Shown in pieces: positions 41,785 to 50,746 of a stretch of DNA of 64,000 nucleotides. This stretch comes from S5-327 sp965200975 (GTDB lineage: Bacteria > Chloroflexota > Dehalococcoidia > Lucifugimonadales > Australimonadaceae): contig OZ241740.1 in NCBI GenBank assembly GCA_965200975.1, positions 1,550,001 to 1,614,000 on the forward strand. The letters run 5' to 3'. Made by a program: the position numbers and the translations under genes. The first letter of the stretch is position 1. Each line of letters begins with the position of its first letter. The notes under the pieces are model-generated. The model made no database searches and was not told where the DNA came from. It saw only the letters and a program-made list of their open reading frames with translations.

Positions 41785-42686
41785 TACTCCGGCCATTCGC
41801 CGGAGAAGACTTCCACCGCGTCGCCGTCCATATAGACGGCGCCGGCGCCGGGCCAAGTGATGGTTAGCTCGCCGCCCGGCACGCCGACGCGCACAACGTC
41901 GTCGACGTAGCCGTGGAGCCGAGCGGCGACGACAGCCGCGCTGACTCCCGTGCCGCATGCGAGCGTGAGGCCGGAGCCGCGCTCCCACGTGCGGGTGACG
42001 ATGTGATTGCGGTCGACGATGTTGACGATATGGAAGTTGACGCGGGACGGGAACGCTGCGTGGCGCTCCACAAGCGGCCCTACCCTGTCGAGAGGCGCCT
42101 CGTCCACCGGCTCGCGGATGAACGCGGAAACGTGCGGGTTTCCCATCGACACGGCGGTAAGCGCGAATGTTTCGCCTCCAACGGCGATGGGAGCGTCGAA
42201 GACCAGGTCGGAGGGGGCGAGGCCCATAGCGGCTACGATGTCTGCATCGAGCTCCTCGCAGTTGCTTGGGCCGAGCAGACCGGGATCGACGGGGACGTCG
42301 GCGGCGCGAAGGATGGGGGCGCCCATATTGACGCGGGCGCCGACGACGTGGGCGTCTTCCCAGAAGGGCGTTATCGCGAGGACGCCGGCGCCGGTTTCGA
42401 CGTCGAGGGACTGGGGGGGCGCGGGTACAATTTCGCGTTCGAGGATGAATTTGGCGAAGCAGCGAATGCCGTTCCCGCACATTTCGCCCTCGGAGCCGTC
42501 GGCGTTGAACATGCGCATCCGGACGGCGGCCTTGTCGGAGGGAGCGACGACGATCAAGCCGTCGGCGCCGACGCCGAAGTGGCGGTCGGAGATGCGCGCG
42601 GCGAGTCCGGGCCAGTCGCGGTCGGCGTCTCGCCCGTCGACGTATATGTAATCGTTGCCGGCGCCTTGCAGTTTCGTGAATTGCAT
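41784..42686 (-). CDS. dapF: Diaminopimelate epimerase
   Basis: A 300-residue protein starting MQFTKLQGAGNDYIYVD at 42686 behind AGGTGGAG. The two catalytic cysteines are in GSEGEMCGNGIRCFAKF and LACGTGVSAAVVAA. The QGAGNDY and RHFGVGADGLI segments are characteristic. It converts LL- to meso-diaminopimelate. Its stop overlaps the start of the Nmad3-like gene, and dapL follows, so the order dapF - Nmad3-like - dapL is probably one operon. Confidence 0.95.
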   Translation of the reverse strand: MQFTKLQGAGNDYIYVDGRDADRDWPGLAARISDRHFGVGADGLIVVAPSDKAAVRMRMFNADGSEGEMCGNGIRCFAKFILEREIVPAPPQSLDVETGAGVLAITPFWEDAHVVGARVNMGAPILRAADVPVDPGLLGPSNCEELDADIVAAMGLAPSDLVFDAPIAVGGETFALTAVSMGNPHVSAFIREPVDEAPLDRVGPLVERHAAFPSRVNFHIVNIVDRNHIVTRTWERGSGLTLACGTGVSAAVVAARLHGYVDDVVRVGVPGGELTITWPGAGAVYMDGDAVEVFSGEWPE

Positions 42687-42764
42687 CTTCTCCACCTCTT
42701 ACCAAGGAATGATAGTCGCATTCCCCCTGCCCTGCCTCCCGGCGGCGGCGCTGGCGCGCATGCT

Positions 42765-42782
42765 GGAGAGCGTCCGCTCCCC
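42765..42782 (+). repeat. Dispersed intergenic palindrome, copy 3
   Basis: GGAGAGCGTCCGCTCCCC followed by a C-rich tail, in the 238-base gap between divergent dapF and pncA. Confidence 0.6.
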
Positions 42783-42924
42783 TATCCCCTGAGGGAGATC
42801 TCCCGCCGCCCTTCTGACATCCGAACAGCTACAAAGGCGCGGCTGCCTGAGAGTGTACGATACGATATAGGCTCAGTACGGAGCCGCCGCGCAGGGAGGC
42901 GGACGCTCAAGGGAGGCGGGAACG

Positions 42925-43509
42925 ATGGCCATCACCAATCTCGACGCCCTCATCATCGTGGACGTGCAGAACGATTTCTGTCCGGGAGGTTCGCTGGCGG
43001 TTGCGGCGGGGGAAGCAGTCGCGCGGAAGATGTCAGCGGCGGGAAAAGCGTTCGCGGAGCAGGGGGCCAAAGTGTTTGCGACGCAGGATTGGCACCCGGC
43101 GGGGCATTCGTCGTTTGCGGCGCAAGGCGGTCAGTGGCCCGACCACTGCGTGCAGGGCTCTCGCGGGGCCGAGTTCCACCCTGCCCTGGAGCTGCCGGAG
43201 GGCGCGAGCATCATCCGCAAGGGCGCAAGTCCGGACGCCGACGCCTACTCGGGGTTCATCGACTCCGACCTTGACGCGCAGCTAAAGGCCAAGGGGATAG
43301 GCCGCGTCTACGTGGGGGGTCTGGCGACGGACTACTGTGTGCTGAACACGGTTATCGACGCGCTCGCCAACGGCTACGAGACCTACGTTCTGACCGACGC
43401 CGTAGGGGCTGTAGACCTGGAGCCGGGCGACGGGGAGCGGGCGCTGCATCTGATGGAGGTCAACGGCGCGGCGCTGACGACGACGGCGGAGGCGCTGGCT
43501 GAGGGTTAG
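42925..43509 (+). CDS. pncA: Nicotinamidase (isochorismatase family)
   Basis: A 194-residue protein with GGGAGGCGGG before the ATG. The catalytic Asp is in ALIIVDVQNDFCPGGSL, the metal ligands in FATQDWHPAGHSSFA (D-x-H and H), the Lys in IIRKGASPDADAYSGF and the nucleophilic Cys in VYVGGLATDYCVLNT. It hydrolyses nicotinamide to nicotinate. The 3' end overlaps the convergent pncB gene by 50 bases. Confidence 0.95.
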   Translation: MAITNLDALIIVDVQNDFCPGGSLAVAAGEAVARKMSAAGKAFAEQGAKVFATQDWHPAGHSSFAAQGGQWPDHCVQGSRGAEFHPALELPEGASIIRKGASPDADAYSGFIDSDLDAQLKAKGIGRVYVGGLATDYCVLNTVIDALANGYETYVLTDAVGAVDLEPGDGERALHLMEVNGAALTTTAEALAEG

Positions 43510-44875
43510 CGCCTACTTCGCGTTCGAGCAAGTTCTGGGTTAGCCCCCACTGCAGTTCGTCGAGCTCCCACGTGTGAGCTAGCGGATAGGCGGCAGGAGC
43601 GCGCAGCGCCTTGCAGGAATCGGGGAGGCTCGCCATTCCCGCCGCGACGCGCTCCCGGGCCTCGGCGAGCGTCGGGGAGGGACGCGTGCGGCGGCCGCGC
43701 TCGATGGCTGTTTCGAGGAGCGGCCTGCTGCCATCGGGCGGGGCGTCCTCGTGGACGAGAGCGAGCGTGTCCGATTGCCAGGCGCCATTGCCGTCCGACT
43801 TCCGGTAGACCTGCTTGCGTCCGGCAAGGGTAGCCTTGCCGGGGCTGAGCTTGAGCGTAGGCTGACCGTCGTACTCGACCAGCTTGTAGACCCAGTCGCA
43901 CCAGGGAGCGTCGGCAGAGACGCCGAGTTTCGTGCCGACGCCGAAGGCGGAGACGGGGGCTCCTGCCCTCATAAGGTCGTCGATATCGAATTCGTCGAGG
44001 CCACCGCTAACGACAATGCCGACGTCGGGCAAGCCGGCGTCGTCGAGGAGTCGCCTGCACTCGACCGAGAGCTGCAGCAGGTCGCCGCTGTCGATGCGCA
44101 CCGCCTGCAGGGCGTGGCCTTGCTCGCGCAAGCGGAGCGCGGTGGCTACTGCGCGCCGCGTGCCGTTGACGGCGTCATAGGTGTCGACGAGGAGCGTAGC
44201 CGAGTCGGGGAAGGAGTCGGCGTAGGCGTCGAACGCGTCGGACTCGCTGGGGAAGGCGGCGATGAGCGAGTGGGCCATCGTGCCGACGGGGGTTATGCCG
44301 TAGCGGGCGGCTGCGGCGGCGTTGCTCGTGCCGGCGAAACCTGCGATGTAGCTTGCGCGGGCGAGGCGGTCGGCGGCCTCTTGCCCGTGAGTCCGGCGAG
44401 CGGCGAAGTCGGCGACGGCCCGTCCACGGGCGGCGTGCTGCACGCGGGCGGCCTTGGTGGCGAGCATCGTTTGGAGGTTGACGGCGTTGACGATGGCGGT
44501 CTCGACCATTTGCGCCTCGATCACGGGGGCGGTCACCTCGATCGCCGGTTCGTCGGGGAAGAGGATCTCGCCCTCGCGCATAGCGCGCACGTCTCCGGTG
44601 AACCGAAGGGACGGGAGCCAGTCGAGGAACGCGGGATCGAACAGCCCGAGAGCGCCGAGCCAGGCGACGTCCTCGTCGGAGAAGCGGAGCTGCTCGATAA
44701 AGTCGAGCGCCTCCTCTACGCCTGCGAGCACGGCGTAGCCGCGGTCGGGGGGATGGTTGCGGAAGTAGAGGCTGAAGGTTGCAGGAGCCGTGGCGCCGTG
44801 CTGCCAGTAGGCCTGCGCCATTGTCAGTTCGTAGAAGTCGGTGAAGAGCGCCCGGCTTAGTCCCGCCGCCTGCAT
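43460..44875 (-). CDS. pncB: Nicotinate phosphoribosyltransferase
   Basis: A 471-residue protein, usual size. LFTDFYELTMAQAYWQHG opens the protein. The phosphoribosyl-diphosphate-binding segments include VRIDSGDLLQLSVECRRLLDDAG and IVVSGGLDEFDIDDL, with GVGTKLGVSADAPWCDWVYKLVEYDG typical of bacterial NAPRTase. It turns nicotinate into nicotinate mononucleotide, the step after PncA. The C-terminal 16 residues are Pro/Ser-rich and lie within the antisense overlap with pncA. Confidence 0.95.
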   Translation of the reverse strand: MQAAGLSRALFTDFYELTMAQAYWQHGATAPATFSLYFRNHPPDRGYAVLAGVEEALDFIEQLRFSDEDVAWLGALGLFDPAFLDWLPSLRFTGDVRAMREGEILFPDEPAIEVTAPVIEAQMVETAIVNAVNLQTMLATKAARVQHAARGRAVADFAARRTHGQEAADRLARASYIAGFAGTSNAAAAARYGITPVGTMAHSLIAAFPSESDAFDAYADSFPDSATLLVDTYDAVNGTRRAVATALRLREQGHALQAVRIDSGDLLQLSVECRRLLDDAGLPDVGIVVSGGLDEFDIDDLMRAGAPVSAFGVGTKLGVSADAPWCDWVYKLVEYDGQPTLKLSPGKATLAGRKQVYRKSDGNGAWQSDTLALVHEDAPPDGSRPLLETAIERGRRTRPSPTLAEARERVAAGMASLPDSCKALRAPAAYPLAHTWELDELQWGLTQNLLEREVGANPQPAPPPSSSAPRR

Positions 44876-44885
44876 ACCAAAGATG

Positions 44886-45446
44886 TTACGGATTGGGCGG
44901 CGGCGAGGTCAAACGTCCCTTCCACCAGCCGTAGCCGGTGATCAGTCCCCGCACGTAAGCGATCTGCCCGACGTGCTGGGTGAAGTCCATCGCCGTGTTG
45001 GCGAGAGACTGCCAGAGGGGGCGTTCGGGTCTGCCGGGATACATCACCAAGGAGCGCTGAAGGTCGGCGACGGTGAACTGCATCACCCGCCGGACGCAGG
45101 CGCTGTGGGAGGCGTCGACGTAGCCGAGCAGCAGCTCCCGGGAGGGTTTGAAGGCGCCGACCTGCTCCGGCGTGTCGCCGTAGCCGTTGGCGTCCGGAGG
45201 GAGGCTGAAGCGGCTGCTCCACCCGCCGGAGGTCCACGCCTCCTCCTCCCCTGCCGCCCGCGCGGTCATGCCGTCCATCCAGCGGCTGTAGTGCCAGGCG
45301 AGCCAGGCGATGGAGTTGGCGTCGGACGCGGGCCGTGTCCACAGCTGCTGGTCGTCGAGTCCCTCGACTGCGGCCTCGAGGGAAGCCCGGGTGAGCGTCA
45401 GGAGGCGTTCGACGAAGTCGTTGACCGTCGGGGCGGGAGCGTCCAT
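44886..45446 (-). CDS. DinB-like superfamily protein
   Basis: A 186-residue four-helix protein. SIAWLAWHYSRWMDGM supplies the first His. A late NTAMDFTQHVGQIAYVRGL supplies the second, the layout of the DinB/maleylpyruvate-isomerase-like metal site, though the usual third His is not obvious. Members include thiol-dependent S-transferases and detoxification enzymes; many are uncharacterised. It ends ten bases from the pncB start (44875) on the same strand and may be co-transcribed with it. Confidence 0.8.
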   Translation of the reverse strand: MDAPAPTVNDFVERLLTLTRASLEAAVEGLDDQQLWTRPASDANSIAWLAWHYSRWMDGMTARAAGEEEAWTSGGWSSRFSLPPDANGYGDTPEQVGAFKPSRELLLGYVDASHSACVRRVMQFTVADLQRSLVMYPGRPERPLWQSLANTAMDFTQHVGQIAYVRGLITGYGWWKGRLTSPPPNP

Positions 45447-45470
45447 TTTGCGGGGCAGTTCCGGGCCGCG

Positions 45471-46487
45471 CTACAGGTCGAGGAGAGGCGCGGCGAAGAG
45501 TTCCTCCATTGCGGGCTTGCGGGGGATGAACCCCTGCTCGAACGAGAAGTCGATCATCGTGTTGATCATCGTCTCGTTGCCTTTGACGCCGTAGGTGAAG
45601 GGGTCGGCGCCGAAGATGGAGCGGGTCTGAGCCATGTACTGCGACCCGAAGATCATATCGCTGGGCACCCGGCTGGAGAGTTCCGCGTACCACGCTTCCT
45701 TGGCGGCGACGAACGCGGCGTAAAGGTTGAACGCAAGCCACGGGTGCTTTTCGTAGACGTCGCCCCGGATGGCGTAGCAGTGGTTGGCGGGGATGTAGCC
45801 GTGGGCATCGAAGAAGCGCTTCCCCTCTCCGATAAAGTCAGGGAAGAGAGGTTTGACCTTGGTGAACTCTTCGGGACGGGGGCGGATGGTGGTGGAGCGG
45901 TCGATCACGTTCTTCTCGGCGGAGAACGCGCGGCCAATGGGCGCGGCGTCGAGCTCGCCGCGAGCGAGCATGGTCGCCAGGCTCTTGTCGGTGGGGATGC
46001 GGTTGAACTTGATGCCGTCCATCGGCTTGAAGCCGGTGGCGCCGCCGTGGCTAAGCTCTTCTGAGCGTTCCATCCACCATTCGACGCTGAACTGGTCGAC
46101 GCCGAAGTCGTGCTGGAGGACGCCGCGAGTCCAGAGGGATGCGGTCTGCTGGTACTCGCCGACGCCGATGCGCTTGCCGTAGAGGTCGTTGGCCTTCTCG
46201 ACGCCGGAGTCGACGTTGACGGAGAGAAGCGCGTGCATGAACCGTCGAGACGGGAACACGGGGATGCCGACCATGGAGTCGCCATGGGACTTGGCGATGA
46301 GGAATGACGAGAAGGACATCTCGCAGACTTCGAACTCCTGGAACTTGAGCTGCCGCCAGAAGGTCTCCGAGGGGTCGGAGTTGGTCCAAACAAGGTCGGC
46401 GCCTTCGACTTTGACCTCGCCGTCGAGGAGTTTGCCGATGCGCTCGTTGCGCGCCGAGATGAAGCTGAGCTGAAGCCTGTCCGCCAT
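45471..46487 (-). CDS. 4,5-dihydroxyphthalate decarboxylase-like / NMT1-type substrate-binding protein
   Basis: A 338-residue protein with AAAGGAGG before the ATG and no signal peptide. Its type II periplasmic-binding-protein fold is suggested by LQLSFISARNERIGKLLDG, DLYGKRIGVGEYQQTASLWTRG and RGELDAAPIG. These match proteins annotated as 4,5-dihydroxyphthalate decarboxylase, which reuse this fold as a cytoplasmic enzyme. No ABC permease genes are adjacent, which favours an enzymatic rather than transport role. The true substrate is unknown. Confidence 0.75.
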   Translation of the reverse strand: MADRLQLSFISARNERIGKLLDGEVKVEGADLVWTNSDPSETFWRQLKFQEFEVCEMSFSSFLIAKSHGDSMVGIPVFPSRRFMHALLSVNVDSGVEKANDLYGKRIGVGEYQQTASLWTRGVLQHDFGVDQFSVEWWMERSEELSHGGATGFKPMDGIKFNRIPTDKSLATMLARGELDAAPIGRAFSAEKNVIDRSTTIRPRPEEFTKVKPLFPDFIGEGKRFFDAHGYIPANHCYAIRGDVYEKHPWLAFNLYAAFVAAKEAWYAELSSRVPSDMIFGSQYMAQTRSIFGADPFTYGVKGNETMINTMIDFSFEQGFIPRKPAMEELFAAPLLDL

Positions 46488-46591
46488 GCTGCGCCTCCTT
46501 TGCCCCCAATTCAGCGGGCAAGGCCGAACATACCCGCCGCCTGTAGGGGTGTCAAACCGCCCGGGCGCGCTCCGCCGCTGTCGCAGTGGCT

Positions 46592-46609
46592 GGAGAGCGG
46601 ACGCTCCCC
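46592..46609 (+). repeat. Dispersed intergenic palindrome, copy 4
   Basis: GGAGAGCGGACGCTCCCC followed by AGACCCCC, in the gap between divergent genes at 46487 and 46675. The tail AGACCCC is shared with copy 1. Confidence 0.6.
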
Positions 46610-46674
46610 AGACCCCCAGCAGCCGGGGGCCTCTCCCTGCGCAAAGCGCCGGGAATCTGCTACCCTACCCCGCT

Positions 46675-48162
46675 ATGAACACTAGCAGCACTCAAGCAGA
46701 CATCATCGTAGTGGGCGCAGGCAATGCGGCGCTGTGCGCAGCGCTCGCGGCCCGCGAGGCGGGCAAGAGCGTCATCGTCCTCGAGAAGGCGCCTGAGCCG
46801 ATGCGCGGGGGCAACACCTACTTCACCGGCGGAGCAATCCGGTTCGCGTACAAGGGCATCGACGACGTCGTGCAGCTCGTCCCCGACCTGTCGGAGGCAG
46901 AGCTTGCCGTTATGGAGGTCGGCTCGTACACAGAGGCCAAGTACTTCGAGGACCTGATGCGGGTCACCGAGGGTTTGTCCGACCAGGAGATGGCCGACAC
47001 GCTAGTGCGGCAATCGTTCCCTACGATGCAGTGGATGTACGCGCAGGGCGTGCGGTTCGTGCCGTCGTGGACGCATCAGGCGTTCAAGGTGGACGGCAAG
47101 TTCCGCTTCTGGGGAGGGCTCTGCCTGCAGGCCGTCGGGGGCGGCAAGGGCCTCTCCGATCAGTTGTTCGAGATCGCCATCGAGCGTGGCGTCGACATCC
47201 GGTACGACCACACGGCCATGCGGCTGGAACAGGACGATGCGGGCCGGGTGAGAGGGGTGACGGTCCGCGCGCCGGGCGGACGACAGACGCTGAACGGGGG
47301 AGCCGTGGTGCTGGCGTGCGGAGGATTCGAGGCCAACCCGGAGATGCGGGCGCGCTACCTCGGCCCGGGCTGGGAGCTGGCGAAGGTGCGAGGCGTGCGC
47401 TACAACACGGGCGACGGCCACCGGATGGCGTTCGACATCGGGGCGCAGGCGTTCGGGCATTACAGCGGCTGCCATGCGGTCGCCTGGGACCTGAACGCTC
47501 CGCCGTTCGGCAACCGGGCCATCACCGACCTCTACCAGAAGCACTCGTACCCGTTCGGGCTAATCGTGAACCACGAGGGGAAGCGGTTCGTCGACGAGGG
47601 GGCGGACTTCCGGAACTACACTTACGCCAAGTACGGCAAGCAGATCCTCTTCCAGCCCGAGCGGGTGGCGTACCAGATCTTCGACCAGAAGACGCTGCAC
47701 CTGCTGCGCGACGAGTACCGCATCGAGCAGGTGACCAAGGCTGAGTCCGACACGATCGAGGGGCTTGCCGACCAGCTGGGCGTCGATCCCGGCGCTCTGG
47801 CGGCGACGATTGCGGAGTACAATGCCGCGTGCGTCCCGGGCGAGTACAATCCGACGGTGCTCGACGGCGTGCACACGGAAGGGGTGGCCCCGGCGAAGTC
47901 GAATTGGGCGCTGCCTATCGACGCTCCGCCCTACGAGGCCTACGCAGTGACGTGCGGAATCACGTTCACGTTCGGCGGGCTTCGCATCAACCGCCGCGCG
48001 CAGGTGATGGACACGACCGACAATCCTATTCAGGGGCTCTACGCTGCGGGAGAGCTGGTCGGCGGGCTCTTCTACCACAACTACGCCGGGGGCGCGGGCC
48101 TGATGCAGGGTTCGGTGTTCGGCAAGATCGCAGGAGCGTCGGCGGCGGAAGACCCGGCGTAA
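46675..48162 (+). CDS. tcuA: FAD-dependent tricarballylate dehydrogenase-like flavoprotein (TcuA type)
   Basis: A 495-residue protein with no ribosome binding site before the ATG; TACCCT eight bases upstream may be a -10. The FAD-binding loop IIVVGAGNAALCAALAAREAG is followed by VLEKAPEPMRGGNTYFTGGAIRFAY, the hallmark of TcuA and its relatives in the fumarate-reductase flavoprotein family. The end reads GITFTFGGLRINRRAQV, then GLYAAGELVGGLFYHNYAGGAGLMQGSVFG. TcuA oxidises tricarballylate to cis-aconitate; related members act on steroids or fumarate. No TcuB electron-transfer partner is seen. It is divergent from the decarboxylase-like gene. Confidence 0.75.
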   Translation: MNTSSTQADIIVVGAGNAALCAALAAREAGKSVIVLEKAPEPMRGGNTYFTGGAIRFAYKGIDDVVQLVPDLSEAELAVMEVGSYTEAKYFEDLMRVTEGLSDQEMADTLVRQSFPTMQWMYAQGVRFVPSWTHQAFKVDGKFRFWGGLCLQAVGGGKGLSDQLFEIAIERGVDIRYDHTAMRLEQDDAGRVRGVTVRAPGGRQTLNGGAVVLACGGFEANPEMRARYLGPGWELAKVRGVRYNTGDGHRMAFDIGAQAFGHYSGCHAVAWDLNAPPFGNRAITDLYQKHSYPFGLIVNHEGKRFVDEGADFRNYTYAKYGKQILFQPERVAYQIFDQKTLHLLRDEYRIEQVTKAESDTIEGLADQLGVDPGALAATIAEYNAACVPGEYNPTVLDGVHTEGVAPAKSNWALPIDAPPYEAYAVTCGITFTFGGLRINRRAQVMDTTDNPIQGLYAAGELVGGLFYHNYAGGAGLMQGSVFGKIAGASAAEDPA

Positions 48163-48261
48163 GTCAGTCACGGAACGCGAAGGATCGACGGCAGGGCTGG
48201 CTAGCGTGAGATATCCGTCCGGAACGCTCTCCCTTGAGGAGCCGAAGGAACGTCGCGCGCC

Positions 48262-49647
48262 CTACTCCCAGCCTGCCGGATGGCTCGTATGCCACGGGGC
48301 GCGCGACTGGTAGCGGACGGCGGCGGCGAGGATGCGGTTCTCGGCGCCGGCGCGACCGAGGAAGAGAAGGCCTGTCGGCATGCCGCTTGCAAGGCCGTTC
48401 GGCACGGTGACCGCAGGCAGGCCGAGCAGGTTCCCGACGGCGCCAAGCACATCCGTCGCCTGCGAGCTAGGCGTCTCCCTGTCGATTTCGGACGCGATGA
48501 TTTGGCGCGAGGGCGCGATAAGCGCGTCGTACGGACGCATCGCCTCGTCGACGGCCCGGGCCATCACGCCGCGCAGGCGCAGCGCGCGCAAGTAGTCGAC
48601 GGCAGGGATTGCGAACCGCGCCTGCCACATATAGGCGTCCTCCGGAGCGGTTAGCTCATCCGCCCTGCCCTCGCGCAGGAACTCTTCGAATGCGCTGGCC
48701 GCCTCCGCGCCGAGGATCGTCCGCCCTGCGGCGATGTACGGCAGGTCGGGCAACCCGGCTTCCTCCAGGTCGGCGAACTCTTCCAGTTCGGTCAGGGAGC
48801 GCTCGAAGTTCGCCCGCACTTCGTCCGAGACGTGTTCGAGGGTCGCGCGCACGACGCCGAGCCGTGGGCGAGCGGCGCCGGAGTCCGTCCGGTATGTCCA
48901 CGGCTCAGGGCAGGTAGTCGGGTCTTCGGAGTCCGGCCCGGCGATAGCGTCGAGCACGATGCCGGCATCGTCGGCGGTCAGGGCGAGCGGGCCGAGCTTG
49001 TCGAGCGTCCAGCAGAGCGCCATGGCGCCGCGCCGGCTAACGCGTCCGTACGTGGGGCGCAGGCCGGCGACGCCGCAGAAGCCGGCGGGGCCGATGATCG
49101 ACCCCCATGTCTCGGAGCCGATAGCGAACGGGGCGAGACCTGCCGCAACGGCGGCGCCCGACCCGCTCGACGACCCTCCTGTCCAGCGTCCGGTGTTCCA
49201 CGGATTCCGTGGCGGGCCGGTGAACGAGGCGTTGGGCTGGCGGTAGCCCATGCCGCCTGCAAGTTCGATCATTGCGAGTTTGGCGCAGAGCACGGCGCCC
49301 GCCTCCTGAAGCTTGCGGACGACAGCCGCGTCGCGGTCGAACACTTGCCCTGCGAACGGCGCCGCTCCCCAGCTCGTCGGCACGCCGCCGGAGGTGGCCA
49401 GCAGATCTTTCGCTCCGTAAGGGACGCCGTGGAGCAGGCCGCGATAGTCGCCTCGGGCGATCTCCTGCTCGGCGCGGCGCGCCTCGCGCAGGGCTCTCTC
49501 GCGCGTTACAGTCGCCACTGCGTTCAGCGACGGACCGTGGCGTTCAAGTCGGTCGAGGAAGAGCTCCGTCAGCTCGACAGGCGAGACTTCCCGCGCCCGG
49601 ATGAGCGCGGCAAGGCCGCGGACAGGCATGTAGACGAGATCATTCAC
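48262..49647 (-). CDS. Amidase signature family enzyme
   Basis: A 461-residue protein starting at GTG 49647, overlapping the previous stop by one base (TAGTG). The Ser-cisSer-Lys triad is visible: Lys in GVPYGAKDLLATSGG, Ser in the glycine/serine-rich GGSSSGSGAAVAAGL, and the nucleophile region GSETWGSIIGPAGFCGVAG. It hydrolyses amides; the family includes GatA, AtzE and many broad amidases. The small AtzG-like protein encoded just upstream suggests a two-subunit amidase of the AtzE/AtzG kind. Confidence 0.92.
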   Translation of the reverse strand: MNDLVYMPVRGLAALIRAREVSPVELTELFLDRLERHGPSLNAVATVTRERALREARRAEQEIARGDYRGLLHGVPYGAKDLLATSGGVPTSWGAAPFAGQVFDRDAAVVRKLQEAGAVLCAKLAMIELAGGMGYRQPNASFTGPPRNPWNTGRWTGGSSSGSGAAVAAGLAPFAIGSETWGSIIGPAGFCGVAGLRPTYGRVSRRGAMALCWTLDKLGPLALTADDAGIVLDAIAGPDSEDPTTCPEPWTYRTDSGAARPRLGVVRATLEHVSDEVRANFERSLTELEEFADLEEAGLPDLPYIAAGRTILGAEAASAFEEFLREGRADELTAPEDAYMWQARFAIPAVDYLRALRLRGVMARAVDEAMRPYDALIAPSRQIIASEIDRETPSSQATDVLGAVGNLLGLPAVTVPNGLASGMPTGLLFLGRAGAENRILAAAVRYQSRAPWHTSHPAGWE

Positions 49648-49880
49648 TATTCACCGTCGCCATTCGCTGGCTGTTCGCCGGCGCCGGACGGCGTGAACGG
49701 GGTGAAAACGGTAAAGGGTTCGTCGGCGTTGTCCAGAGGCGTAGCCCGCATAGCCTCTCCTGCCGCCAGCGTCTCGGACAGAGACTTGCGCACGACGGCG
49801 GCCTGCTCGTCGGAAAGCTTTGCGCCGAACCGTTCGCGGATATTCGCAAAGATGCGGTCTATCTCCTCTTCGCTAAGCAT
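49647..49880 (-). CDS. AtzG/GatC-like small amidase subunit
   Basis: A 77-residue protein: MLSEEEIDRIFANIRERFGAKLS, a helix, then EAMRATPLDNADEPFTVFTP. The ending with an acidic P-L-D-x-x-x-E-P motif followed by F is shared by GatC-like and AtzG-like partners, which wrap around the amidase. Its stop overlaps the amidase start by one base, giving strict coupling and equal synthesis. The family assignment is by pattern only. Confidence 0.65.
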   Translation of the reverse strand: MLSEEEIDRIFANIRERFGAKLSDEQAAVVRKSLSETLAAGEAMRATPLDNADEPFTVFTPFTPSGAGEQPANGDGE

Positions 49881-49916
49881 ATCGCGGCTCTCTCTCGACG
49901 TTCGGGTTGCAGGCGC

Positions 49917-50678
49917 TCAAGCGATCGACCTTCCGCCGTCGACGACTATCGTCTGCCCGTTGGTCATCGCCGACTCGTCGGAGACGAGGTAGAGGGCGCA
50001 GCGGGCGGTGTCTTCCGGCGCGACGTGGCGCCCGAGGGGGACGCCATCCACAGGCGGGCCGCCGCCGCTCTGACCGGCGATGCGCCGCTGCCCTTCGGCG
50101 TAGACGATGAACCCGGGGGCGATAGCGTTGCAGCGAATGCCGAACGGGCCGAACTCGACGGCGATCTGTTTGGTGAGGCCGGCGATGGCCGCTTTCGCCG
50201 CGGCGTGCGCCGGATGCCGCCTGCTGCCCGCCGCGTAGCCGGAGACGGAGGAGATGTTGACGATGCTGCCTGATCCTGCGGTCAACATCGCCGGCAGCAC
50301 GTGCTTGCACGCGAGGAACACCATAGTGAGTTCGTGGTCGATCACGAACCGCCAATCTTCGAGGCTTATCTCGTGAAGCGAGCCGAACCGAACGAGTCCG
50401 GCAGCGTTGTAGAGCGCGTCGATGCGTCCGTGGGCGTTGAGCGCGGCGGCGGCAAGCTCTTCGTTGCCGGACTCGGTAGTGAGGTCGGCGACGACGGAGA
50501 GCGGCGCGGGGTTTCCGGCTGCCGCGATGCTTGCGGCGGTCTCGGCGAGGCCGTCGGCGTCGACGTCGGCGAGGGCGAGGGCGGCGCCCTCGCTGCCGAA
50601 CAGTTGAGCGGCGACGCGGCCCTGTCCGCTAGCAGCGCCGGTTACGATTGCGACTTTGCCTTCGAGACGGGCTGTCAT
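49917..50678 (-). CDS. Short-chain dehydrogenase/reductase with His in place of the catalytic Tyr
   Basis: A 253-residue classical SDR. The cofactor loop is VTGAASGQGRVAA; LADVDADG suggests NAD(H) preference, and NAAGLVRFG is the structural motif. The catalytic Ser is in SGSIVNISSVSG. The position that should be Y-x-x-x-K reads PAHAAAKAAIAGLTK, a single-codon change from TAC to CAC. The rest of the active site and the ending NGQTIVVDGGRSIA are intact. It is located between the AtzG-like and MmgE/PrpD genes on the same strand, so it is probably part of this catabolic block. Confidence 0.9.
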   Translation of the reverse strand: MTARLEGKVAIVTGAASGQGRVAAQLFGSEGAALALADVDADGLAETAASIAAAGNPAPLSVVADLTTESGNEELAAAALNAHGRIDALYNAAGLVRFGSLHEISLEDWRFVIDHELTMVFLACKHVLPAMLTAGSGSIVNISSVSGYAAGSRRHPAHAAAKAAIAGLTKQIAVEFGPFGIRCNAIAPGFIVYAEGQRRIAGQSGGGPPVDGVPLGRHVAPEDTARCALYLVSDESAMTNGQTIVVDGGRSIA

Positions 50679-50746
50679 ACGCGCGCTCCCCTACTCTTCC
50701 GCTCTCCTTCCGCTGCCCTTCCGCTCCCTTGAGGCGCGCCCTGCTG

